Part shown: positions 32,062 to 40,500 of the stretch, piece after piece | Numbering within the stretch: position 1 is the stretch's first letter | How the letters are laid out: each line of letters begins with the position of its first letter | Source of the DNA: Streptomyces lomondensis | Lineage (GTDB): Bacteria > Actinomycetota > Actinomycetes > Streptomycetales > Streptomycetaceae | DNA length: 64,000 nucleotides | Assembly: GCF_014651035.1 (NCBI RefSeq) | Contig: NZ_BMWC01000007.1 | Location: 62,001 to 126,000 of the forward strand | Reading direction: 5' to 3' | The notes under the pieces: generated by a model | Told to the model about the DNA's origin: nothing | Database searches by the model: none | The model's input: the letters and a program-made list of their open reading frames with translations, nothing else | Translations under genes and position numbers: made by a program

Positions 32062-32802
32062 ATGACGAACCCCGACACCACGTCAGCCATCCGTCTCGAC
32101 GACCTCATCGCGGCCATCAAGAAGGTCCACGACGAGCCCCTGGACCAGCTCCAGGACGCCGTGATCGCCGCGGACCACCTGGGCGATGTGGCCGACCACC
32201 TGATCGGCCACTTCGTCGACCAGGCACGGCGGTCCGGCGCCTCCTGGACCGACATCGGCAAGAGCATGGGCGTCACCCGGCAGGCCGCGCAGAAGCGCTT
32301 CGTGCCGAAGGAGTCGGCCGACCTCGACCCGAGCCAGGGCTTCAGCCGGTACACGCCCCGCGCCCGCAACACGGTGATGGCCGCGCACAACGAGGCCAAG
32401 GCCGCGCGCAACGCCGAGGGCGTGCCCGAGCACCTCGTCCTCGGTCTGCTGGCCGAGCCCGAGGGCCTCGCCGCGAAGGCCGTCGTGGAGCAGGGCGTCT
32501 CGCTCGACGCGGTCCGCGCGGCGGCGACGGCGGCGCTCCCGCCGGCCGCCGACGAGGCCCCGGAACTCGTGCCATACGGCCAGGCCGCCAAGAAGGTCCT
32601 GGAGCTCACCTTCCGCGAGGCCCTGCGCCTCGGCCACAACTACATCGGCACCGAGCACATCCTGCTCGCCCTGCTGGAGCACGAGAACGGCGAGGGCGTC
32701 CTCAGCGGCCTCGGCATCGACAAGGAGCGGACCGAGCGGTACGTCGCCGGCGCGCTGGAGAAGATCGTGCAGGCGCAGAAGGGTGCGCTGGACGAGTCCT
32801 GA
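32062..32802 (+). CDS. HTH protein with Clp N-terminal (Clp_N) domains
   Basis: A 246-residue protein: a helix-turn-helix near 60-80 (SWTDIGKSMGVTRQAAQKRF), then two Clp_N repeats (YTPRARNTVMAAHNEAKAARNAEGVPEHLVLGLL and LELTFREALRLGHNYIGTEHILLALL) like the substrate/adaptor-binding domain of ClpA/ClpC. There is no AAA+ ATPase domain. It likely senses a Clp-related signal and regulates transcription, probably of its own gene through the two palindromes. The mRNA should be leaderless. Regulatory role is inferred. Confidence 0.88.
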   Translation: MTNPDTTSAIRLDDLIAAIKKVHDEPLDQLQDAVIAADHLGDVADHLIGHFVDQARRSGASWTDIGKSMGVTRQAAQKRFVPKESADLDPSQGFSRYTPRARNTVMAAHNEAKAARNAEGVPEHLVLGLLAEPEGLAAKAVVEQGVSLDAVRAAATAALPPAADEAPELVPYGQAAKKVLELTFREALRLGHNYIGTEHILLALLEHENGEGVLSGLGIDKERTERYVAGALEKIVQAQKGALDES

Positions 32803-32858
32803 CAGCGTTCCAGCGGCGGCGAAGGGGCGTTGTCAGACCCCCCTGGCACACTCGCAGC

Positions 32859-34547
32859 ATGGCCGACCGGTGGGCGCTCGCTCCGGCCGAGGACGGTGGC
32901 GTGGACGTCGCCCCCCTCGGTCCGGACGGGCTGCCCGCCGGGCCGGTGCGGCGGGAGGCGGATCCCGCCGAGGCCGTGCGGAGCCGTCCCGGGGTCACGC
33001 GGTGGGTGTGGCGGTCGACCGCCGAGGTCTACCCGCGCCTGCTCGCCACGGGGGTGCGAGCCGAGCGGTGCTACGACATCGAGGCCGCCGAGACGCTCCT
33101 CCTCGGCCACGAGGGGCGGTACGGGGAACCCCGCTCGGCCGCGGCCGCCCTGGCCCGGCTGCGCGGCGGCCCCGTACCGCCCGATCCGCCCCAGCGCTCC
33201 GCCGAACCGGGCTCGCAGTCCTCGCTGTTCGAGCCGCGGGGCGTCCCGCTGCCCCTGCCGGACCTCCTCGCGGTCTACGCCGAGCAGCAGCGGCGGCACG
33301 AGCGGGCCGAGCACCCGGAGCGGATGCGCCTGCTGACGGCCGCCGAGTCGGCGGGCATGCTGGTCGCCGCCGAGATGAACCGCGCCGGGCTGCCCTGGAG
33401 CGCCGAGGTGCACCGGGCCGTGCTGCACGACCTGCTCGGCGAGCGGTACGCGGGCGGCGGCGAGCCCCGGCGCCTGGCCGAACTGGCCGACGAGGTGTCC
33501 GCCGCGTTCGGCCGCCGGGTCCGCCCCGACCTGCCGGCCGACGTGGTCAAGGCCTTCGCCCAGGCCGGGATCAAGGTCTCCTCGACCCGCCGCTGGGAGC
33601 TCGAGTCGGTCGACCACCCGGCCGTGAAGCCCCTGATCGAGTACAAGAAGCTGTACCGCGTCTGGGTCGCCCACGGCTGGTCCTGGCTCCAGGACTGGGT
33701 GCGCGACGGCCGGTTCAGACCCGAGTTCCTCGCGGGCGGCACGGTGACCGGTCGCTGGGTGACCAACGGCGGGGGCGGGCTCCAGATCCCCAAGGTGATC
33801 CGGCGGGCCGTGGTCGCCGACCCCGGCTGGCGGCTCGTCGTCGCCGACGCCGACCAGATGGAGCCCCGCGTCCTCGCCGCCATCTCCCGCGACCCCGGCC
33901 TGATGGAGGTGGCCGGCCGGGAGACCGACCTGTACCAGTCCGTCTCCGACCGCGCCTTCTCCGGCGACCGCGCCCAGGCCAAACTCGCCGTGCTCGGCGC
34001 GGTGTACGGCCAGACCTCCGGCGACGGGCTGAAGAACCTCGCCGCGCTGCGCCGCCGCTTCCCCAGGGCGGTGGCGTACGTCGACGAGGCGGCCCGGGCC
34101 GGCGAGGAGGGCCGGCTCGTGCGCACCTTCCTCGGCCGGACCTGCCCGCCCGCCGCCCGGGGGACGGACGACGCGACGGAGGAGGCCGGCATCCCCGCCG
34201 CCGACGACGACCGGCCCGACAGCGGACAGTGGGTGCCGGGCTACGCCTCCACCAACGCCCGCGCCCGCGGCCGCTTCGCGCGGAACTTCGTCGTCCAGGG
34301 CAGCGCCGCCGACTGGGCCCTGCTGCTGCTCGCCGCGCTGCGGAAGTCGTGCGCCGGCCTGGCGGCCGAACTGGTCTTCTTCCAGCACGACGAGGTGATC
34401 GTGCACTGCCCGGAGGAGGAGGCGGAGGCGGTCGTGGCGGCGATCCGCGAGGCGTCCGACCTGGCCGGGCGGCTGACCTTCGGGGAGACGCCGGTGCGGT
34501 TCCCTTTCACGACGGCTGTGGTGGAGTGCTATGCGGACGCCAAGTAG
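32859..34547 (+). CDS. bifunctional 3'-5' exonuclease/DNA polymerase (family A)
   Basis: A 562-residue family A polymerase, distinct from full-length PolA. Polymerase motifs: VVADADQMEPRVLA (motif A), RAQAKLAVLGAVYGQ (motif B), FFQHDEVIVH (motif C). The N-terminal region (about 1-190) corresponds to the exonuclease-like domain but is short and lacks clear DEDD residues, so proofreading may be absent. The thumb includes KLYRVWVAHGW. ATG 32859 lacks a strong ribosome-binding site. It starts 57 bases after the Clp_N/HTH gene and may be co-transcribed with it. Its role is likely repair or gap filling. Confidence 0.9.
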   Translation: MADRWALAPAEDGGVDVAPLGPDGLPAGPVRREADPAEAVRSRPGVTRWVWRSTAEVYPRLLATGVRAERCYDIEAAETLLLGHEGRYGEPRSAAAALARLRGGPVPPDPPQRSAEPGSQSSLFEPRGVPLPLPDLLAVYAEQQRRHERAEHPERMRLLTAAESAGMLVAAEMNRAGLPWSAEVHRAVLHDLLGERYAGGGEPRRLAELADEVSAAFGRRVRPDLPADVVKAFAQAGIKVSSTRRWELESVDHPAVKPLIEYKKLYRVWVAHGWSWLQDWVRDGRFRPEFLAGGTVTGRWVTNGGGGLQIPKVIRRAVVADPGWRLVVADADQMEPRVLAAISRDPGLMEVAGRETDLYQSVSDRAFSGDRAQAKLAVLGAVYGQTSGDGLKNLAALRRRFPRAVAYVDEAARAGEEGRLVRTFLGRTCPPAARGTDDATEEAGIPAADDDRPDSGQWVPGYASTNARARGRFARNFVVQGSAADWALLLLAALRKSCAGLAAELVFFQHDEVIVHCPEEEAEAVVAAIREASDLAGRLTFGETPVRFPFTTAVVECYADAK

Positions 34548-37500
34548 TCAGTCCTCAGGGGTCAGCAGCGCGCGGAGTTCCGCGACCACCGCGTGCGCGT
34601 CCGTCCCCTCCAGTGCCGCGAGCGCCCTGCCCCACTCCTCGCGCGCCTCGCCGACGCGCCCCCGCTCGCTCAGCAGCAGCCCGTTCTGGTGGCGGGCGAG
34701 ACCGACGGTGTAGCGGTCGGCGCGGGCGTCGGCCCGGCCGAGCAGCTCGGCGCACTCGCGGGCGGCCCGACCGGTGCGGCCCAGCAGCCGCAGGGCGCGG
34801 ACCAGGCCGAGCCGGGTCTGGGACTCGCCGTGCCAGTCGCCCTGGCCGCCGAGGATGCGCAGGCTCTCCTCGAAGTGCGGGAGGGCGGCGTCCGGTTCGC
34901 CTAGCCGCAGCCGGGCATAGCCGATGTTGCAGTGCGCGGAGTGGCGCACGATCACGGCGCCGATCTCCTCCCCGAGCGCGAGCGACCGCCGGTGCTGCTC
35001 GATGGCGGCCCGCGGGTCGGTGTGCTCGTAGAGGTTGCCCAGATGGCTGCGGGTGACGGCCTCGCCGTACGGGTCGTCCAGCCGCCGGGCGTACTCCAGG
35101 CTCCGCGTCAGCGCCTCCCTCGCCTCGGGGTGCCGGCCGAGCCCGTCCAGCAGCAGGCCGCGGTTGTTGAGGCAGCGCCGGATCCAGGACGGGTGGTCCA
35201 GCCGCCGCCAGATGGCCAGCGCGCGGTCGTTGAGGGCGAGGGCGTCGTTCTGGCGGCCGGTCAGGAAGTGCAGCCCCGCGTGGTCGACCAGCGCGTACGC
35301 CTCCGCCGCCTCGTCACCGAGCCGCCGCGCCACCCTGAGGCCCACCCGCGCGAGCACCTCCATCTCGGCGACGCGTCCCCGGCGGTGCGCGTAAGGGAAG
35401 ACCAGCCGGACGAGAGTCGAGACGAGGCCCGCCCGCCGGCCGGACGGGTCGTCCCCGTGCCGCTCGACCAGGGTGACGATGTTCGCCAGCTCCCGGTCGC
35501 CCCAGGCGAAGGCCTCTTCGGCGGTGCCGAACGGGTCGACGGTGCTGACGTGGGCCGTGTGGTCGGGCGGCTGGGCCGCGGTGGGGCGACGGCGGTCGTC
35601 CTGGTCGGGGCCGGGGCCGAGGATGGCGGCGAGAGCGCGCTCGGCGACGGCGGCGTACCAGCGCAGGGCGGTGTCGGCGGCGTCGGAGCTGTCCGCCTCC
35701 CGCTCTCCGGCCCGTTCGCGGGCGAAGTCGCGCACCAGGTCGTGCGGTGCGTAGCGGCCGTACGCGGTCTCCTCCAGCAGGGCCACGTCGACGAGGCGGT
35801 CCAGGGCGGCCTCGGTGCGGGTCTCGCCCGTGCCGGTGAGGCGGGCCAGCAGAGGGGTGCCGTACGTGGGCAGGTCGAGCGCGCCGATACGGCGCAGGGT
35901 GAGGGCCGCGTCCCGGTCGGCCGCGCGCTCGGAGGCCGCGAGCGCGTCATGGGCGACGGCCAGGGAGCGGCGGACGCTCAGGTCGTCGTACTCCAGATGC
36001 CGCAACCGCCCGTCCGCGGCGGCCAGTTGCCCGGCGAGGACGTCCGGGGTGAGGGCCCGGCGGGCGGCGAGCCGGGCGGCGACGACGCGCAGGGCCAGGG
36101 GCAGGCGGCCGGTCAGTTCGACGAGGAGGCGAGCGGCGTCGGAGCCGTCCAGGCCGTCGCGGCCCGAGGCCGCGCGCAGGAGTTCGGCGCTCTCCTCGTC
36201 CGACAGCGGGGCGAGCGGACAGCGGGCGACTCCGTCGAGGGCGGTGAGCGGCGAACGGCTGGTGACGAGCACCGCGCACCCGGCGCCGCCCGGCAGCAGC
36301 AGCCGTACCTGGGCGGCACTCGCGGCGTCGTCCAGCACCAGGAGCGTGCGGGTCGGGGCGAGCAGCGAGCGCAGCAACGCGGCCGCCGCGTCCGGGTGCT
36401 CGGGGATGCGGCCGGGTTCGGCACCGAGGTCACGCAGCAGGGCGGTGAGTGCCTGACCCGGGGTGAGGGGGGTCATGCCCGGGGTCGCGCCGTGCAGGTT
36501 GAGATAGAGCTGCCCATCGGGGAAACGTTCCGCCACCGCGTGCGCGACGTGCAGTGCGAGGGCGCTCTTGCCGACACCGGGCATGCCGCTGATGACGGCG
36601 GTGGGATGCGGGCCGGGCGCCGTGAGGGCACGGACCAGGGCGTCGCGTACGGCGGTGCGGCCGGTGAAGTGGGCGGGGGGAGGGGGCAGTTGGGCAGGCG
36701 GGGGCGCTGTGGGGAGGGGAGGGGTCGGGGCTTGCGCGGGCGGGCGGGAGCGGTGGGCCTCGGGGGCCGGGGCTTGTGCGGGCGGGCGGGAGCGGCCGCC
36801 TCCGGGAGCCGCGGGCGCGGACGGGCGGGAGCCACCGGCCCCTGAACCCGCAGGCACGGACGCCCCAGAGCCACCCGCCCCTGAAACCTCAGACGCAGAC
36901 GCCCCAGAACCACCCGACCCTGATCCCGCAGGCTCGGACGACCGGGAACCACGCTCCCCCGGGCCACCCGAACTCCCAGGGGCCTCCAGGTCCTCCAGGT
37001 CCTCCAAGCCCCCCGGCCGCCCCCGGCCCCCCGCAGCCCCCCGCAGCACCTCCACATGCGCCTCCCGCACCCCCGGCCCCGGCTCGATGCCGAGTTGGTC
37101 GATCAGGCGGGTGCGCAGGTCGCGGTGGACGGCCAGGGCCTCGGCCTGGCGGCCGGTGCGGTGCAGGGCGAGCATGAGCTGCCGGTGGTACACCTCCCGC
37201 AGCGGATGCTCACTGGTCAACGCCGCCAGCTCCGGCACGAGCTCGTCCAGCCGGGGACCGCCCAGCGCCAGCTCGGCGTCGTAGCGCCACTCCAGGAGCA
37301 GCAGCCGGGCCTCGCGCAGCCGCTGCGCGAAGGCGTACCCGCCCACCTCGGGCGGCAGCCCGGCGAGCGGCGCGCCGCGCCACAGTGCGAGCGCGGCCGC
37401 GGACTCCCGTACGACCCGCTCCCAGTCCTGGCCGGCGTGCGCGGCACGTGCCGCGGCGACATGGGCGTCGAACACATGGACGTCCAGCTCACCCTCGTCG

Positions 37501-37886
37501 ACGCGCAGCACGTACCCGGACGGCGCGGTCCGCAGCCGCTCGGGGTCCGCCAGCAACCGCCGCAGCCGGGCCACGTGATTGTGCAGCGAGGCCTGGGCGG
37601 AGACGGGTGGGGTGCCGCCCCACAGCGCGTCCTTGAGGGACTCGACGGAGACGACCCGGCCGGCGTCGAGCAGCAACGCGGCCAGCAGCACACGGGTCTT
37701 GGGACTCCCGATGGCCCGGGCGGTGTCGGAGGCGGTGCCGCCCCGGCCGGACCCCGCGCCGGTACGGCCTCCGGCGCCGCCCGGGACGTCGTCGTACAGC
37801 ACCGGCGGCCCCAGCAGTCCGAACCGCAGGCCGCCCCGCTCCTCGGATCCCCCGCCGTTGCCCGAGCAGGGAGATGCCGCCCCCAT
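34548..37886 (-). CDS. AfsR-type SARP regulator with NB-ARC and TPR domains
   Basis: A 1112-residue transcriptional activator of the AfsR/SARP type: OmpR-like DNA-binding domain (FGLLGPPVLYD, LLLDAGRVVSVESLKDALWG, LHNHVARLRRLLAD; about 20-130), BTAD (about 135-285), a long Gly/Ser/Pro-rich linker (about 290-410), NB-ARC ATPase with P-loop GMPGVGKSALAL near 433 and VLVTSRSPLTAL, and TPR repeats at the C terminus. Such proteins control secondary metabolism in response to ligand or phosphorylation; no biosynthetic cluster is adjacent. It ends at the polymerase stop, with only the boundary between. Tandem 17-bp repeats lie 32 bases upstream of the start. Confidence 0.92.
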   Translation of the reverse strand: MGAASPCSGNGGGSEERGGLRFGLLGPPVLYDDVPGGAGGRTGAGSGRGGTASDTARAIGSPKTRVLLAALLLDAGRVVSVESLKDALWGGTPPVSAQASLHNHVARLRRLLADPERLRTAPSGYVLRVDEGELDVHVFDAHVAAARAAHAGQDWERVVRESAAALALWRGAPLAGLPPEVGGYAFAQRLREARLLLLEWRYDAELALGGPRLDELVPELAALTSEHPLREVYHRQLMLALHRTGRQAEALAVHRDLRTRLIDQLGIEPGPGVREAHVEVLRGAAGGRGRPGGLEDLEDLEAPGSSGGPGERGSRSSEPAGSGSGGSGASASEVSGAGGSGASVPAGSGAGGSRPSAPAAPGGGRSRPPAQAPAPEAHRSRPPAQAPTPPLPTAPPPAQLPPPPAHFTGRTAVRDALVRALTAPGPHPTAVISGMPGVGKSALALHVAHAVAERFPDGQLYLNLHGATPGMTPLTPGQALTALLRDLGAEPGRIPEHPDAAAALLRSLLAPTRTLLVLDDAASAAQVRLLLPGGAGCAVLVTSRSPLTALDGVARCPLAPLSDEESAELLRAASGRDGLDGSDAARLLVELTGRLPLALRVVAARLAARRALTPDVLAGQLAAADGRLRHLEYDDLSVRRSLAVAHDALAASERAADRDAALTLRRIGALDLPTYGTPLLARLTGTGETRTEAALDRLVDVALLEETAYGRYAPHDLVRDFARERAGEREADSSDAADTALRWYAAVAERALAAILGPGPDQDDRRRPTAAQPPDHTAHVSTVDPFGTAEEAFAWGDRELANIVTLVERHGDDPSGRRAGLVSTLVRLVFPYAHRRGRVAEMEVLARVGLRVARRLGDEAAEAYALVDHAGLHFLTGRQNDALALNDRALAIWRRLDHPSWIRRCLNNRGLLLDGLGRHPEAREALTRSLEYARRLDDPYGEAVTRSHLGNLYEHTDPRAAIEQHRRSLALGEEIGAVIVRHSAHCNIGYARLRLGEPDAALPHFEESLRILGGQGDWHGESQTRLGLVRALRLLGRTGRAARECAELLGRADARADRYTVGLARHQNGLLLSERGRVGEAREEWGRALAALEGTDAHAVVAELRALLTPED

Positions 37887-37917
37887 CGCGCCCCCGCCTT
37901 CCCGCGCCGCCGCCCTG

Positions 37918-37951
37918 GACGAGATTCCACTCTTGACGAGATTCCACTCTT
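37918..37951. repeat. 17-bp tandem repeat upstream of SARP gene
   Basis: GACGAGATTCCACTCTT is repeated exactly at 37918-37934 and 37935-37951, and a third copy begins (GACGG). It starts 32 bases upstream of the SARP start. Known SARP sites are direct repeats, usually with 11- or 22-base phasing, so this 17-base period is atypical; it may be an autoregulatory site. Confidence 0.75.
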
Positions 37952-38126
37952 GACGGATTTCCGCTTCCTGGACAGCGGTTTTCCGTCACCTTCGTCCCCG
38001 CGCCCTCCGCCGGGATCCGCCCCTGCCCTTGCCTTCTTGGATCCTGGTTCGGCGACTTCACGCCAATCGGCAGATGACGCGACGGAGAACCGTTGGCCAC
38101 ATGTTAGCGATCCGTTGGCAAAGCCT

Positions 38127-38143
38127 GATGTGATCACTACATC
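38127..38143. promoter_or_regulatory. GATGT-N7-ACATC dyad
   Basis: GATGTGATCACTACATC: 5-base arms around GATCACT, about 240 bases upstream of the SARP start and beyond the end of the glycosyltransferase gene. Possible operator; nothing further supports it. Confidence 0.3.
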
Positions 38144-38277
38144 GGATCTGGCCCGGCGGTGCGCGCGTCTGGACGCGCAACTCGGGGGAGTGTCGCCGCC
38201 GCGGCCGGGTCCGGGTCCCGGTCGGCGGAGGTGAACGGCCGGGGCCACTCCACCCCCACGGCATCATCCGGCCGGCC

Positions 38278-39171
38278 TCAGATGACCGGCGGACGCCCCA
38301 GCCGGGTGAGCTGCCACACCGTACGCCAGCGCATCGGCCGCCGCTCCCCCGCCGACTCCCGTACGCCTTCCGCGAATCCGCCGAACCAGGCGCGCAGCCC
38401 GGCGCCCGAGCGGTTGCGCGCGAGGGTGAGCAGCACCCAGACGCCCAGATGGACGGGGACGAGCGCGGCCGGCAGCCGGCGGCGGGCCAGCCAGACCCGG
38501 TTGCGGGCGTTCACGCGGTAGTAGATGGCGTGCCGGGCGGGCGAGGTCTTCGGGTGCTGGAGCAGCAGTTCGGGCGCGTAGAGGATGCGCCAGCCCGCGT
38601 CAGCCGCGCGCCAGGCCAGGTCGGTTTCCTCGTGCGCGAAGAAGAACTCGGCGGGCCAGTCGCCGATCTGGTCGAGCATCGCCATCCGCAGCGCGTGCCC
38701 GCCGCCGAGGAACCCGGTGACGTACCCGCCCCGCTGGGGGTCCGAGTTGCCGATCCGGGGTACGTGCCGCTGCTGTGTCTCGCCCAGCTCGTCGGCGATG
38801 CGGAAGCCGACGATGCCGAGCCGGTCGTCGGCGGCGTACAGCTCCTGCACGCGGCGCAGCACATCGGCGTCGACGAGCAGCCCGTCGTCGTCCAGGTCCA
38901 CCACGACGTCGATGTCGCCGAACTCCCGCAGCCGCGCGAGGGCCGCGTTCCGCCCGCCGGGGCAGCCCAGGTTCTCGTCGAGCTCGATCGTGGTGACCTC
39001 GCCCGGCAGCGACAGCCGCCGGGCGAACTCGGGCAGCGGGCAGCCGTTGCCGACGATCACGATCCGCTCGGGCGGCACGTCCTGCTTGGCCACGGACTCC
39101 AGCAGCGCGTCGACCTCCTCGGGCCGGTTGCCCATCGTGACCACGGCGACGGCGATCCTGGGCGCTCCCAT
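38278..39171 (-). CDS. family 2 glycosyltransferase
   Basis: A 297-residue GT2 enzyme: IAVAVVTMGNRPEEVDALLESVAKQ, NLGCPGGRNAALAR, the metal-binding DLDDDGLL (DXD), and the acceptor/catalytic FFFAHEETDLAWRAADAGW. A hydrophobic segment (VPVHLGVWVLLTLAR, about 246-260) suggests membrane association. It probably transfers a sugar to a cell-surface glycan; substrate unknown. It stands alone, transcribed leftward toward the SARP gene. Confidence 0.9.
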   Translation of the reverse strand: MGAPRIAVAVVTMGNRPEEVDALLESVAKQDVPPERIVIVGNGCPLPEFARRLSLPGEVTTIELDENLGCPGGRNAALARLREFGDIDVVVDLDDDGLLVDADVLRRVQELYAADDRLGIVGFRIADELGETQQRHVPRIGNSDPQRGGYVTGFLGGGHALRMAMLDQIGDWPAEFFFAHEETDLAWRAADAGWRILYAPELLLQHPKTSPARHAIYYRVNARNRVWLARRRLPAALVPVHLGVWVLLTLARNRSGAGLRAWFGGFAEGVRESAGERRPMRWRTVWQLTRLGRPPVI

Positions 39172-39368
39172 GTCCTCACCTCATCCCGGTCGGCAACTGA
39201 CGGGCCGACGGGCGATGCTATCCGTTCACGATAAGGACTCCTTAAGTACGCCTGTCCGACGGCGATTTGCCTACGCCGTTCAGCCGAGGCCCCGGTCGCG
39301 GGCCCGACTGGGGGCCCGGCTGGGGGCCCGGCCGAGGCCCGGCTGAACGGGTCGTCCGGTGCCGGTCG

Positions 39369-40109
39369 TCAGGCGCGGCAGCGCAGCATCTCCAGCGGGG
39401 GGTTGGCGACGAAGTCCGCCCAGAAGTCCGCACCGCACTCACGCACGCCGGCGTCGGACACCTCCAGCGGGACCCAGGTCACCTCGTGGAACCCTGCCGC
39501 TCCCAGGCACTGTTCGTAGACCTCGCGGCGCGGGCAGGTGGTGACGAACTCGATCGGCGGATCGAGCAGCGCCGTGACCCGGACGCGCGGCCCGGTCTCG
39601 GCCTCCTCACCGGTCGGCTCGCAGAGAAAGCCGTACCGGCCAGGGGACGGCCCGTCGAAGCGGAAGTCGGGATTCTGGGCCAGCACGAAGAACTCGCCGC
39701 CGGGCACCAGATGCCGGTGCGCGGTGCGGCACATCCGCTCCATGGCGGCGATGTTCTCCGCATAGTTGAGCAACTGCACCGCCGTGGCGACGTCGAACCG
39801 CCGTCCGAGGGGCCGCAGCGCGGACACATCGCCCACCTCGTAGCGCACACCCAGCGGCTCGCGCCCCTCCAGCTCCCGCGCCACGGCGACCATCTCCCCG
39901 GAGATGTCCACCCCGAGCACCTCCACGGCACCGCGCCGCCGGAACTCCCTGCTGTAGAAGCCGGTGCCGGAGGCCAGATCGAGCACCGACTTGCCGCGCA
40001 CATCCCCGACCATGGCCAGAAAGCCGGGCACCTCCGCGTACTGCGCCAGCGGCAGCGCCTTGAACCCCTCGAACGCCTCACCGATCTCGTCGTACTGCTG
40101 CACGCCCAT
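39369..40109 (-). CDS. class I SAM-dependent methyltransferase
   Basis: A 246-residue Rossmann-fold methyltransferase: motif I KSVLDLASGTGFYSREF, GVDISGEMVAVAREL, motif II DVATAVQLLNYAENI and GGEFFVLAQN. Small-molecule methyltransferase by appearance; substrate unknown. ATG 40109 has AAGGCGG upstream and starts MGVQQYDEIGEAF as in similar proteins. It lies downstream of tRNA-Thr on the same strand but after the tRNA terminator. Confidence 0.9.
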   Translation of the reverse strand: MGVQQYDEIGEAFEGFKALPLAQYAEVPGFLAMVGDVRGKSVLDLASGTGFYSREFRRRGAVEVLGVDISGEMVAVARELEGREPLGVRYEVGDVSALRPLGRRFDVATAVQLLNYAENIAAMERMCRTAHRHLVPGGEFFVLAQNPDFRFDGPSPGRYGFLCEPTGEEAETGPRVRVTALLDPPIEFVTTCPRREVYEQCLGAAGFHEVTWVPLEVSDAGVRECGADFWADFVANPPLEMLRCRA

Positions 40110-40278
40110 CGTGCCGCCTTCCCCTGTGGTCCCGCCCGTCATGTCGCGCCGCAGCCTCCGGCGGGCAGTCTTCCCGCACCCCGGCGGACGGCCGTACTGG
40201 CAGAACCCACAAAGATCCGACCACCGCCCCGGTGTCCGTACGGACCCGGCCACGGGCCCCAGTGGATGCCCCAACGAA

Positions 40279-40312
40279 AAACCCCAGGTCAGAATTTTCT
40301 GACCTGGGGTTT
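40279..40312 (-). terminator. rho-independent terminator after tRNA-Thr
   Basis: Arms of 15 bases (40279-40293 and 40298-40312, containing CCCCAGGTCAGA) pair exactly around a 4-base loop; on the minus strand it ends in a run of T. It begins 3 bases beyond the tRNA CCA end. Confidence 0.92.
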
Positions 40313-40315
40313 CAG

Positions 40316-40392
40316 TGGAGCCGCCTTCGGGATTCGAACCCGAGACCTACGCATTACGAGTGCGTTGCTCTGGCCATCTGAGCTAAGGCGGC
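40316..40392 (-). tRNA. tRNA-Thr (anticodon CGT)
   Basis: The minus strand folds into a full cloverleaf: acceptor GCCGCCT/AGGCGGC, D stem GCTC/GAGC, anticodon stem ACGCA/TGCGT with loop CTCGTAA (anticodon CGT, reading ACG), T arm TCGGG-TTCGAAT-CCCGA. Discriminator T followed by an encoded CCA (40318-40316). Without CCA the gene is 74 bases, from 40319. Confidence 0.97.
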
Positions 40393-40500
40393 GCGCCGTC
40401 CGCACTATGGTGCGATCAGCAACGACGGTAAGTCTACACAGTTTCCGAGGGTGCTCCGTACCAGCCCCGGAGGCGGTCCCTCCGGGGCCGGGAGCAGCGG

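Larger units (their letters stand above)
37887..38277. other. control region of the SARP gene
   Basis: A 391-base region, distinctly less GC-rich than its surroundings from about 37920 to 38150. It holds the 17-bp tandem repeat and a GATGT/ACATC dyad described separately, and no credible gene. Confidence 0.6.

Noticed and set aside
40261..40392. Integrated element at tRNA-Thr
   Set aside because: No integrase and no second copy of the tRNA 3' end were seen nearby; the strong inverted repeat next to the tRNA is its terminator.
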